Shown: positions 11,480-22,175 of the stretch, in pieces
How the letters are laid out: the number at the start of each line of letters is the position of its first letter
Position numbering within the stretch: the first letter of the stretch is position 1
The notes under the pieces: model-generated
Seen by the model: the letters and a program-made list of their open reading frames with translations, nothing else
The model's database searches: none
Told to the model about the DNA's origin: nothing
NCBI GenBank assembly: GCA_011799875.1
Contig: CM022302.1
Location: 182,582,942 to 182,646,941 of the forward strand
DNA from: Thinopyrum elongatum
Lineage: Eukaryota; Streptophyta; Magnoliopsida; Poales; Poaceae
DNA: 64,000 nt
Direction: 5' to 3'
Position numbers and translations under genes: made by a program

Positions 11480-12146
11480 TGCCACAATTTTTTTGAAGAG
11501 TCCGGCTAGTGGAGAAGGATCCATATCAATAATTTTTTAGCAAGTGAAGATGCAAGAAAATAGAAGGCACATGGCAACACAAGCAGCGATAGCAACACCA
11601 ATATTTTTGGTATTTTTGAATTTTTGGCAAACAAAAAGAAGAAGGAAAATAAAAAGGCAAAAGGCAAGGAAGATAAAAATAAGCAAATTGATAAGTTTGT
11701 GCGAAGGCACGTGATTTGTTAGGTGATGTCTCCCTGGCAACGGCGCCAGAAATTCTTCTGATACTCACGACAAAGTTGTTCAACTCCCTGAAGAGGAAGG
11801 GTGATGTAGCACAACAACAACAAGTATTTCCCTCAGTTAAGAACCAAGATTTATCGAACCAGTAGGACCAGCACACGAACAATTTTAGAAGCACCTGCAC
11901 ACAAACAAAACAATTGCTTGCACCCAACGAAGGCAAGGGGGTTGTCACTCCCCTTGTTCTTGCCAGTTACAAGATTAAAAGCTAATCATGATATCCAAAG
12001 CGGTAGAAAGTAAAGAATAAATAAAAAGAGCAATTTGAGAGACTTTAGTATTGATGGAACATAGAATCAAGGGCCATAGGTTCACTAGTGGCATCTCTCT
12101 TGAAAGCATAGCAACGTTGGGTAAACAAATTACTATTGGGCAATTG
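11480..12146 (-). mobile_element. Element D: truncated 5' end of a non-autonomous LTR element
   Basis: On the minus strand: a partial 5' LTR (11759-12146, starting TGATACTCAC on the plus strand), a primer site at 11731-11748 with 17 of 18 matches to the tRNA-Asp type, a leader, and the first codons of an ORF ending at 11480. That ORF starts MDPSPLAGLFKK (ATG near 11513), close to the MDPHPLAIFLKD start of the element C ORF. The LTR is cut at 12146 where element B begins, and the ORF is cut by the inverted LTR fragment. Confidence 0.68.
11731..11748 (-). other. Primer-binding site (tRNA-Asp type), element D
   Basis: Minus-strand TGGCGCCGTTGCCAGGGA, one mismatch to the tRNA-Asp(GUC) complement. 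Confidence 0.75.
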
Positions 12147-12211
12147 ATAAATTTGGGTTGAATACTCTACCCTCGAAAACTGTTGCGATCCCCTATACTT
12201 GTGGGTTATCA
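12147..12211 (+). repeat. Element B 5' LTR remnant
   Basis: 65 bases ending CTTGTGGGTTATCA, essentially identical to 20341-20405. The junction with element D falls on a shared ATA. Confidence 0.85.
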
Positions 12212-12222
12212 AGACCTTTTTC

Positions 12223-12240
12223 TGGCACCGTTGCCGGGGA
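12223..12240 (+). other. Primer-binding site (tRNA-Asp type), element B
   Basis: TGGCACCGTTGCCGGGGA, one mismatch to the complement of the tRNA-Asp(GUC) 3' end, eleven bases after the LTR. Confidence 0.8.
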
Positions 12241-12289
12241 CCATTGCTATATTTGTTGAGTCACTTGGGATTATTATCTATTTATCACT

Positions 12290-15069
12290 ATGAAGAATCT
12301 GAAGGATACCAAGACTAAGATTTTTCCCTCTAAGACGAGGGGAGGTAAGGAACTGCTATCACACTGTGCACTTGATTCACCTTCTATTTTAGTAGACTTG
12401 CAGCACCACCACATGCTATTAATCATGATATGTCGCAAGTTATTGATGATGCTACTTCTGCTATGAATGCTACTCATGATGATGCTAGTACCTTGCTTGA
12501 TGATAATATGCCAATAGGTGAATTTCTTGATGAACAAATTGCTAGAGCTAAAGATATTGAGAATGTTGAAACTGATGAAATTATTGAAACTGATGAAATA
12601 CTTGAAACTGAAAATCTTGAAACACCTATTAGGCCTAGCTCTCCTAGATATGAATTGCCTAAGATACCTCAGGGTTATGTTATGGATGAGGAGACAACTA
12701 GAGATTTTCTTGCTTGCAATGATAGAGATGATCTTAAGAAATTATTATGCAAACTAAAAGAAAAATCTTTGAATTCTAGAATGAAATGTGATCCTAAGTT
12801 TGCTACTTCACCTATCTTTGTTGATGATAAGGATTATGAATTCTCTGTCGACCCAGAGTTAATTACTTTGGTTGAATCTGATCCTTTCCATGGCTATGAG
12901 ACTGAAACTGTTGTGGCACATCTTACTAAATTAAATGATATAGCCACCCTCTTTGCTCATGATGAGAAGATTCGCTACTATTATATTCTCAAGTTATTTC
13001 CATTCTCATTAAAGGGTGATGCTAAGATATGGTATAATACTCTTGCTCCTGGTTGTGTGCGTAGTCCCCAGGATATGATTTATTACTTCTCTGAAAAATA
13101 TTTTCCTGCTCATAAGAAACAAGCTACCTTACATGAAATATTTGACTTTGTGCAAATTGAAGAAGAGAGTCTCCCACAAGCTTGGGGGAGGATTCTCCAA
13201 TTGCTTAATGCTTTGCCTGATCATCCTCTTAAGAAAAATGAAATACTTGATATCTTCTATAATGGACTAACCGATGCTTCTAGGGACTTCCTAGATAGTT
13301 GTGCTGGTTGTGTTTTTAGGGAACGAACTGTTGAACAAGCTGAGGAATTATTGAATAATATATTGAAAAATTATGATGATTGGACTCTTCTTGAACCACC
13401 TCCTAAACCCACTCCGAAGAAGAGGGGTATCTTATATCTCAGTCCTGAAGATATGCAAGAGGCAAAGAAAAGTATGAAGGAAAAACGTATTAAAGCAGAT
13501 GATGTTAAAAATCTACCTCCTATTGAAGAAATACATGGACTTGACACACCACCACCAAAGGTGGTAGAGGTAAACTCTTTAATGAAATTTGATGAAAGTG
13601 ATATCCCTTACAATAAATATCCTAGTCAATGCCTTTATGAGTTTGACAACTACATTAGAAAACAAGATCACTTCAATGAAAATGTTATGAAACAATTGAA
13701 ATATAATTCTGATATGATTGCTCGCTTGAGTGACTTGTTATTTAGAATCTCTAATGATGTTAGAGGTGTAGGAAAACATGCTTCTATGGTTCAAACTCAA
13801 TTAAAACAAGTTGCTAAATCTCAAAGAGAGTTGCTTGATGAAATGAATAATAATATGAATGATCATGCTATTAGAGTAGTAACTAGGGGAGGTAGAATGA
13901 CTCAGGAACCACTTTATCTTGAGGGACACCCTAAAAGAATTGAACAAGACTCTCAAAGAATCAACACTGATGCACCTAGTCCTTCTAAAAAGAAAAATGA
14001 TAGGACTTTGCATGCCTCTAGTGAACCTGAGAAAGAAAAACCTCCTGATAATAATGATGTTTCTATTTCTGATGCTGGAACTTAATCTGGTAATGAACAT
14101 TCACCTAGTGATAATGAAAAAGATAATGATGATGTTCATGAAGACACTCAACCAGACAATGATAAACAACCAGATAATGAGGTTGAAATTGAGCCAGCTA
14201 TTGATCTTGATAACCCACAATCTAAAAATAAAAGGTATGATAAAAGAGACTTTGTTGCTAGAAAACATGGAAGAGAAAGAGAACCATGGGTTCAAAAACC
14301 CATGCCCTTTCCACCTAAATCAACTAAGAAAAAGGATGATGAAGAATTTGAACGCTTTGCTGAAATGCTTAGGCCAGTCTTCTTGTGCACTCGCTTGACT
14401 GATATTTTAAAGATGGCCCCTTATGCAAAATATATGAAAGACATCATCACTAATATAAGAAAAATACCGGAAGCTGAAATCTCCACCATGGTTGTTAATT
14501 ATTCTTTTAAGGATGGAGTACCTAAAAAACTTGGAGATCCGGGAATACCAACTATACCTTGCTCCATCGAAAGAAATTATGTTAAAACTGCTTTGTGTGA
14601 TTTAGGAGCTGGTGTTAGTGTTATGCCTTTCTCCTTATATAAAAGACTTGATTTGAATAAACTCACACCTATTGAAATATCTTTCCAAATGGATGACAAA
14701 TCAACTGCCATACCTATCGGTATTTGTGAGGATGTGCCCGTTGTTGTTGCAAATGTTACTATCTTAACTGACTTTGTTATACTTGAGATGCCCGAGGATG
14801 ACAACATGTCGGTTATCCTTGGTAGACCCTTTTTGAATACTGCAGGGGCTGTTATTGCTTGCAATAAAAGCAAGGTCACTTTTCATATCAATGGTAATGA
14901 ACATACGGTGCACTTTCCGAAGAAATAATTCCAAGTGAATGGTATTAATGTTATCGAAAAATCTCCGACACTCACTATTGGAAGTTTTCAACTACCTCTA
15001 CCTACTGCCAAAAAGAAATATGAAATGCTTATTGTTGGGGACATGCATATACCCGTCGAGGTAACTTAG
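12290..15069 (+). pseudogene. Element B gag-protease
   Basis: Gag is the structural capsid protein and the protease matures it. An upstream ATG at 12290 opens MKNLKDTKTKIFPSKTR, but a small indel before 12430 shifts the frame; from the ATG at 12430 the frame runs to 14083. The capsid-type region (PF03732-like) is about residues 150-310 of that frame (DAKIWYNTL, then EESLPQAWGRI and NALPDHPL). A single TAA at 14083-14085 is followed in the same frame by a basic linker and a retropepsin-like segment with ALCDLGAGVSVMPFSLYKRL, the DLGA form of the aspartic protease site seen in Athila elements, and SVILGRPFL. A second TAA at 14926-14928 precedes the last residues, ending at a TAG at 15067-15069. 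No CCHC knuckle was found. Two nonsense codons and a frameshift make it inactive. Confidence 0.85.
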
Positions 15070-15859
15070 TGTTTTACGAAAGTTCTTCGGTTTCATGCTA
15101 ATCAAAGGTGGTTGTTAATAAGACTTGATCAACCTTATTAATGGATCATTTTTGAGAGGTATGAAGTTGATGAATTTAGTAAGCACAACCTTCCGCTCCC
15201 AACTTTTGTTTTATGTTTTTCATAGTTAAATAAAATAAAATGCCATGCTTTTTCTGTTTCTGAATTTCCCGTGTAATAAAAAAATGACCCAAAAATAAAA
15301 GTTCTTAGAATGTCCTGAAAATTTAATACGATTTTTTTCTGAATATTTCTGAATTTTTAGTACAAATAACTTCAGAGGGGGGGTGCACCAGGTGGGCACA
15401 ACCCACCTGGGCATGCCAGCAGCCCCAGGCGCGCCCTGGTGGGTTGTGGTCCCCACGTGGGCCCCTCACTTATCTCTTTAGCACATGTCATCCCTTACCT
15501 CCAGAAAAAAAATCACCATTGCTCTTTCTCTCTCTCGTGTTCTTGCTCTCAAACCCACAGATTTTGATCTCTTTGCTCGAAGCTCCGTTCCAAAACTATT
15601 TTGGGGGATTGCTACTTGGTATGTGACTCCTCCATTGCTCCAATTAGTTTTTGCTTTAGTGGATTATATTTTGAATAATTAGCTACTCTTGGTGCTGCTG
15701 TAGATGAGCTTGCATGTTGAATTCTTAGAGTTCTAAGTAGTTTGAATGATCAATATAGCCTCTATGCCTCCCTATGAGTAGTTGCTATCAATCTTGTGAA
15801 GTTTTGTTGACAAAAATTTTGTGGACTAAAAAATTCAGAATTTCATTTATAGGAATAAG
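15070..15859 (+). other. Element B internal spacer, pol missing
   Basis: About 790 bases with no supported gene, where RT and integrase would be expected. It contains a GC-rich patch (15376-15470) like the GC-rich part of the neighbouring LTRs. Confidence 0.5.
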
Positions 15860-16877
15860 ATGAGTTTCTTTAGGAAGTTTGCCTCCAAGAAAAGTGCCAA
15901 GGGAGTCATTGGGGAGTCATCGGACAATGACCTCCAAACTCGGAGAAGGGCGGAGGTGCGGCCTTGCGAATGGCCGCATAACCCCTTCATGGATGGAGCC
16001 GGAATCCGTCAAGAGTTCGCACAATTTGCTGCTAATGCTGGCTCACAGACTTCATCGCAACTGAGTGTGAACAATACCATCTCCTTACAAATTCCTTTGT
16101 GCAAAATTTTCATTTTCTGAGTAGGAATAATCCCCCTGAGGTGCAGTTTAATTTATATGCTGAAACCCGTCAGATACCACTTACTGATTTTTGTGATATA
16201 TGATTGATGCCTTCTGATGGGCAAATAAGAGAGCCTAGACCTGCAGAGTTTGAGGATTTTAATCGCACTCTGTCAGTGGGAGATGAGAGAGGTGTATCGA
16301 GTGTCACTGCCACTAGCTTGCAGTTTCCTTCTGTGCATTATTTTGTTCTATTTATTGCAAAGTGTTTACTTGCTAGAGAGAAGGTTGGTGCACTTAGTGC
16401 CCCCGATTTCGCTGTCTTACGCCGTGCACTATACGGCAATAACACCTTTAGCCTAGGGGCTATTATTGCATGTCGCCTGCACCTTAAAAGATCCAAGGGC
16501 AAAATTCATGGCGGTATTTATGCTACTCGTTTAGCGAGTCACTTTAATGTTCAGATCCGCGAACATGATTATCGTTTACCCAAGGTTTATCTAGATCACC
16601 AGGCAATGGTGGGCCACTAGTTTCTGATATTGATAACTCCATTCATAGTATTCCTTACAACCTGGTTTTCAGTGTGAATTCCCGTGATATTATTCCGCTG
16701 CCTGCACCTGCTTTGTTTGATTCTATTGCTAGGGGCGGATACAAGATCATGCCTGATGACATTATTGCCTACCAAAATGCCCAAGCAGAGGCAGAGGAGG
16801 AGCCTCAGGAGTGGGACGCTCAGGTGCCCGCTCCACATCACCTCAAAGTGGGACCGGATGGCTACTACGAGTGGTGA
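15860..16877 (+). pseudogene. Element B third ORF (ATHILA ORF-like)
   Basis: Starts at ATG 15860 (MSFFRKFASKKSAKG, then EWPHNPFMDGAG). A frame slip near 16060 moves the reading to the next frame (QYHLLTNSFVQNFHF); a TGA at about 16201 interrupts it, after which the segment 16204-16620 carries FPSVHYFVLFIAKCL, FSLGAIIACRLH and GGIYATRLASHF. A last segment in a third frame (16674-16877) has LPAPALFDSIARGGYKI and ends GPDGYYEW. I recognise this pattern from Triticeae retrotransposon hypothetical proteins with an ATHILA ORF-1/plant transposon-type domain. Its place after protease corresponds to the env-like position of Athila, but no signal peptide or membrane anchor is visible. Function unknown. 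Confidence 0.6.
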
Positions 16878-18984
16878 TTACCAAGCTAGGCCAAAAGCCT
16901 AAGATTGGGGAGTATGTATTTCCATCGACATTACATTCATGTTCACACATTTCATTCCAGTTGTCGGTGTTCACACTTTTTCATTGTATTATCCATGCTA
17001 GATTTATTTTCTCGCTTTCTTCTTGTGTGTTTGAAAAACTTTGAGAAAATCAAAAAAAGTGTTTCTTGCTTCTTTCCGGTTTTTCTTTTTAGTTTAGTTA
17101 GCTATAGTATTAAAAAGAAAAACCCAAAAAGATTTCCTTATTCTTATTTTACTTGTTGGGAGCTTTCCCGTGTAAGTAGTTTTCTCATTTTTATTTTTCT
17201 TTCTTTAGTTTGCTTTCTCTGAGAAAAACTAAAAACTCCAAAAATATTTCAGTGTGTTTCTCTGAAATTCTTTTCTGTTTATTGAGTCATACCGAGGAGA
17301 AGACCACGATGAAAATGTTGAGTGGCTCTCATATGCATTATTGTTGATCTAACAAAGAGCCCAAATTACCTTGTCTTCTCCTTTTTGAATAAAATGTTTG
17401 CAGATTCCAACTTAGTCCACAGCACTCTTGCACTATTATCATTTTTCATAACATTCGGTCGTGCAAGTGAAAGGCAATAATGACGATATTTGATGAACTG
17501 GCTGTGGCAGAGAGAAACAGGTATGAACTCAACTTATTCTGTTTTTGTAAATATGTTTAACCTAGTATCCATGATTCAGCCTATTATGATCAAACATGTT
17601 TGCAATGACAATTAGAGATTATAGTTTCTCATGCCATACTTAAGTAGTTAGGAGTGGATAATGATTTATCTGGGATGTCAACATGCATTAAAATGATTGT
17701 GATGTGGTATGATGATATGGTATCCTCCTCTGAATGTTTCAAGTGGCTTGACTTGGCACATGTTCATGCATGTAGTTGAATCAAAACCAACATAGCCTCT
17801 ATGATATTTATGTTCATGGTGTTCATATCCTACTCATGCTAGTATCCAATGTTACTTATGCATAATGCATGTTCATGACCGTTTCCGCTCTCTAGTTGGC
17901 CGCTTCTCAACCTATTTGCTAGCCTTCGCCTGTACTAAGCGGGAATACTGCTTGTGCATCAAAATCCTAAAACCCAAGTTATTCCAGATGAGTCCATCAT
18001 ATATCTACCTATATGCGGTATTACCCTGCCGTTCTAAGTAAATTTGCATGTGCCACCTCTAAAAACTTCAAATAAACATCTGTTTTTGTGTGCCTGGACT
18101 GTTCATAGAGCGACATGAGGTAGTCGCTATCTTCCATGCTAAGAGGGTTATTCTCATGATGAGTGTTTATTCACTCGTCCTTGCACGAGAGGGGCGGTAA
18201 TAGGGATTCCCAGTCCCAAAATAAAAAAATTGCAAATAATTAAACAAAACTGCCCCAGGAATGATGTTGGTATGGACAGTACCCGTGGATTCGGCTAGCC
18301 ATGGAGGGTGTTTATTAGTGGAGGGGGAGTAAACCTTTACTTTTATCGCTTGGGAACCGCCACTAATGTGTTTAACATGGAAGATATTGATAACTAATGG
18401 TCGCGAAGTAAACATGAAGGGTGCATTTCTCAAAATTTCATTTATCTCTGTTTTAAAAATCTGAGCTCTGGCACCGCTGCAAATCACTACTTCCCTCTGC
18501 GAAGGGACTATCTATTTAATTTTATGTTGTGTCATCACATTCTCAAATAAGCGCCAGATCTGAGAGCACTATTGTCATCCTCATGCATTGTGTATAGCAA
18601 ATGTTGGATGCATCATAACTGGATCTTTTCTACCATGAATTACAATGTTTAGTCGCTGCTTGAACTTTGGAGGTGCTCTGCATTTATGTTTTGCGGTCTC
18701 AGAAAGGGCTAGCGAGATACCACTGTTGTCATATTATATCACGATTGTTTTTACAAAGTGTTGTCATTTTAGATATTTTATTATTGCTCGCTAGTTGCTT
18801 ATGCCATTGATATGAGTTAATATAATTTCTAAGAGTTATTGTTGACATGGTTAGTTATAATCTTTGCTGAAAACCTGGGTGCTACTTAAGCTTATTTATG
18901 TAAACAAGAACAAAAGAGTTCGTAAAAGTTTTTCTTTTCACTTTCAGTTTATCAACTGAATTCCTTGAGGACAAGCAAAGGTTT
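16878..18984 (+). other. Element B 3' internal non-coding region
   Basis: About 2.1 kb without a supported gene. The stretch around 17880-18500 is, in reverse complement, similar to 5740-6100 and 22550-22900 in elements A and C, so part of this 3' domain is shared across these families. Confidence 0.55.
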
Positions 18985-18998
18985 AAGCTTGGGGGAAT
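18985..18998 (+). other. Polypurine tract, element B
   Basis: AAGCTTGGGGGAAT directly before the 3' LTR start at 18999; the plus-strand counterpart of the tracts in A, C, E, F and H1. Confidence 0.75.
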
Positions 18999-20405
18999 TG
19001 ATATGTCTCTGGCGTATCTACTTTTTCTAATGCTTTTGCTCTTGTTTTGGACTCTAATTTGCATGATCAAACTAACCCGGACTAATGGTGTTTTCAGCAG
19101 AACTACCATGGTGTTGTTTTTGTGTAGAAATAAAAGTTCTCGGAATGGAACGAAACTTTTTGGAGAATTTTTATGGAATAAAAGAAAAATACTGCAGCCA
19201 AGAACCACCGGAGGGGGGGGCCCTGGGTGAGCACAACCCACAAGGGCGTGCCCACCTCTCCAGGTGCGCCTAGGTGGGTTGTGCCCACCTGGTGACCCCG
19301 CTGACCCTATCTCCGACGCTATAAAATCCTATTTTCGAAGAAAAAATCAGGGAGAAAGAATTATCGCGTTTCATGAGACGGAGCCGCCGCCGCCTCCCGT
19401 TCTTCATCGGGAGGCCAGATCTGGAGCCCGTTGGGGCTCCGGAGAGGGGAATCTTCGATCCTCGTCATCATAAAGCCTTCTCCATCGCCAATTCCATGAT
19501 GCTCCCCACCAGGAGTGAGTAATTCCTTCGTAGGCTCGCTGGTCGGTGAGGAGTTGAATGAGATTCATCATGTAATTGAGTTAGTTTTGTTAGGGCTTGA
19601 TCCCTAGTATCCATTATGTTCTGAGATTGATGTTGTTATGACTTTGCCCTGCTTAATGCTTGTCACTTTGGGCCCGGGTGCCATGCTTTCAGATCTAAAC
19701 CGTTTATGTTATCACCATTATATCTATGTTCTAGATCCGATCTTGCAAGTCATATTCACCTATTACGTGTTATGATCCAAAAACCCTGGTGTGACAGTAA
19801 TCGAGATACTTTCCGGTGATGACCGTAGTTTGAGGGGTTCATGTATTCACTATGTGTTAATGCTTTGTTCCGGTTCTCTATTAAAAGGAGGCCTTAATAT
19901 CCCTTAGTTTCCTTATGGACCCCGCTGCCACGGGAGGGTAGGACAAAAGATGTCATGCAAGTTCTTTCCATAAGCACGTATGACTATTTACGGAATACAT
20001 TCCTACATTATATTTATGAACTGGAGCTAGTGTTGTATCGCCCTAGGTTATGACTGTTATATGATGAATATCATCCAACGAATTCATCGATCCAATGCCT
20101 ATGAGTTTTTCACGTATTGTTTCTACTATGTTACTATTGATATTGCTGCTATCACAACTGCTACAAAATCATTGCTACCACTGTTACCGTTATTCCTACT
20201 GTTAACACTACTATCCAAACTATCATATTACTGTGCTACTGATCATATTGCTGCAAATAATTAATCTCCAGGTGTGGTTGAATTGACAACTCAGCTGCTA
20301 ATACTTGCAAATATTCTTTGGCTCCCCTTGTGTCGAATCTATAAATTTGGGTTGAATACTCTACCCTCGAAAACTGTTGCGATCCCCTATACTTGTGGGT
20401 TATCA
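18999..20405 (+). repeat. Element B 3' LTR
   Basis: 1,407 bases from TGATATGTCTCTGGCGTATC to CTTGTGGGTTATCA, with a TATA box at 19320-19327. The start resembles the H1/A/C/E/F LTRs (TGATACGTCTCC), and the end matches element E. Confidence 0.85.
19320..19327 (+). promoter_or_regulatory. TATA box, element B 3' LTR
   Basis: TATAAAAT on the plus strand, about 320 bases into the LTR, after a GC-rich stretch. Confidence 0.5.
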
Positions 20406-20602
20406 ATGCCGAGCATAGGTTGTTTTTGGCGCAGTTCCAGGTGCCCGATCACCCTCCCCTCTTTAACAACCAAATGAACCAGTTGGTGGACTTGCACCGA
20501 ATGGCAGAGCCGGCCATGAAGGACCTCCGCGTCAGGCCCTGGCCTTGAGAGCCACTGCCGAGCAGCTACTTCGGCTTAGTGCAGAAGTTATGCAACGCCG
20601 CA
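20406..20602 (+). pseudogene. Element Z antisense ORF, part 1
   Basis: Reads NAEHRLFLAQFQVPDHPPLF, then NNQMNQLVDLHRMAEPAMKD, with one in-frame TGA after WP. The frame continues across the insertion of element C into 27348-27569. I recognise it as the C-terminal end of the additional ORF carried by Tat/Fatima-type gypsy elements in Triticeae. It lies opposite in strand to the gag-protease of Z further right, which fits the known antisense additional ORF between pol and 3' LTR in Tat lineages. Its upstream part was lost or displaced when element B inserted. Confidence 0.6.
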
Positions 20603-22161
20603 TGATGCTTGTAATCTGCATTGGTATTTCCATGAAGAGAAGAGGATGATGCAACACAACAGAGATAAGTTCCCTCAGTTATGAAACCAATGTTATCAAT
20701 CCAGTAGGAGAACCAAGCAACACTATGTAAACATCACATGCACACAAACAACAAATACTTGCAACCCAATGCGTGAAGGGGTTGTCAATCCCTCAACGGT
20801 ATTGAGATAGATTAAATTGTATGAGATTTGATAAATAGATCTAACTAAAACACAAAATAAAATAAATAAAAGAAAATTGCAGCAAGGTATTTTTGGTATT
20901 AATGTGATAGGAAATAGACCCGGGGGCCATAGTTTTCACTAGAGGCTTCTCTCGAGAAAATAGCATACGGTGGGTAAACAAATTACTGTTGGGCAATTGA
21001 TAGAAAAGCAAATAATTATGATGATATCCAAGGCAATGATCATGTATATAGGCATCATGTCCAAGATTAGTAGACCGAAACGATTCTGCATCTACTACTA
21101 TTACTCCACACATCGACCGCTATCCCACATGCATCTAGTGTATTAAGTTCATAGAAAAATGGAGTAATGCAATAAGAATGGTGACATGATGTAGACAAGA
21201 TAAACTCATGTATGAATAAACCCCATCTTGTTACCCTTAGTAGCAACGATACATGCGTGTGATGTCTCTTTCTGTCACTGAGATTGAGCACCGCAAGATA
21301 GAACCCATCACAAAGCACCTGTTCTCATGGCAAGATAAATCAATCTAGTTGGCCAAACCAAACCAATAAATTGGAGAAGAAATACGAGGCTATAACAATC
21401 ATGCATAAAAGAGTTCAGCAAAGACTCAAATAATATTCATGGATAGAACTGATCATAAACTCACAATTCATCGGATCCCAACAAACACACCGCAAAAAAG
21501 AGTTACATCAAACAGATCTCCAAGAACATCGAGGAGAACATTGTATTGAAGATCAAAAAGAGAGAATGAGCCATCTAGCTACTAAATACAAACCAGCAGG
21601 TCTATGGTAAACTATTCATGCATCATCGGAGGGGCAACAAGGATGATGAATAACCCCTCTGTGATCGTTGCCCCCTTCGGCAGAGTCCCAGAAAAGGCCT
21701 CTAGATTGGATCTCGTGGTTCTGGAACTTGCGGCGGCGGAAAAAGTATTTTGTCAACTCCCCTAGGGTTTTTGGGATCTTAGAGTATTTATAGAGGCGGA
21801 GGTAGGTCAAGGGGGTGCCCGTGGGCCGCACTACCCACCAGGGCACGCCGGAGGCCCCTGGCGCACCCTGGCGCCTAGTGGGCCCCATGAGCGTCCCCTC
21901 GTGCCCTCCAGAAGCTTCCTGGGTGTCTTCCTGCCAGAAAAAAATCTCGAAAAAGTTTCGTGGCATTTGGACTTCATTTTGTATTGATATTCTACAAAGT
22001 AAAAAACAAGCAAAAAGCAGCAACTGGCACTAGGCACTATGTCAATAGGTTAGTCCCAAAAAATGATATAAAGTTGTTAGTAAATGTATATAAAACATCC
22101 AAGATTGATCATATAACAGCATGGAACAATAAAAAATTATAGATACAGTGGAGACGTATTA
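20603..22161 (-). repeat. Element C 3' LTR
   Basis: 1,559 bases; its inner end is GTATTA rather than GTATCA, a terminal CA-to-TA change. TATA box at 21785-21793 on the minus strand. Confidence 0.9.
21785..21793 (-). promoter_or_regulatory. TATA box, element C 3' LTR
   Basis: CTATAAATA on the minus strand. Confidence 0.5.
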
Positions 22162-22175
22162 GCATCCCCAAGCTT
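22162..22175 (-). other. Polypurine tract, element C
   Basis: Minus-strand GCTTGGGGATGC beside the inner edge of the 3' LTR. Confidence 0.72.

Larger units (their letters stand above)
12147..20405 (+). mobile_element. Element B: Athila-like non-autonomous element, 5'-truncated
   Basis: Plus strand. Only the last 65 bases of the 5' LTR remain (12147-12211); they match 20341-20405, the end of the 3' LTR (18999-20405). A primer site, a gag-protease ORF, a broken third ORF and a polypurine tract follow in order. RT, RNase H and integrase are missing between 15070 and 15860, so the element depended on another for its enzymes. The right end sits inside the antisense ORF of element Z; the left flank was lost with the LTR, so no target duplication can be checked. 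Confidence 0.87.

Noticed and set aside
14302..14928. A separate protease gene starting at 14302
   Set aside because: It is in frame with the preceding gag ORF; only a nonsense codon separates them.
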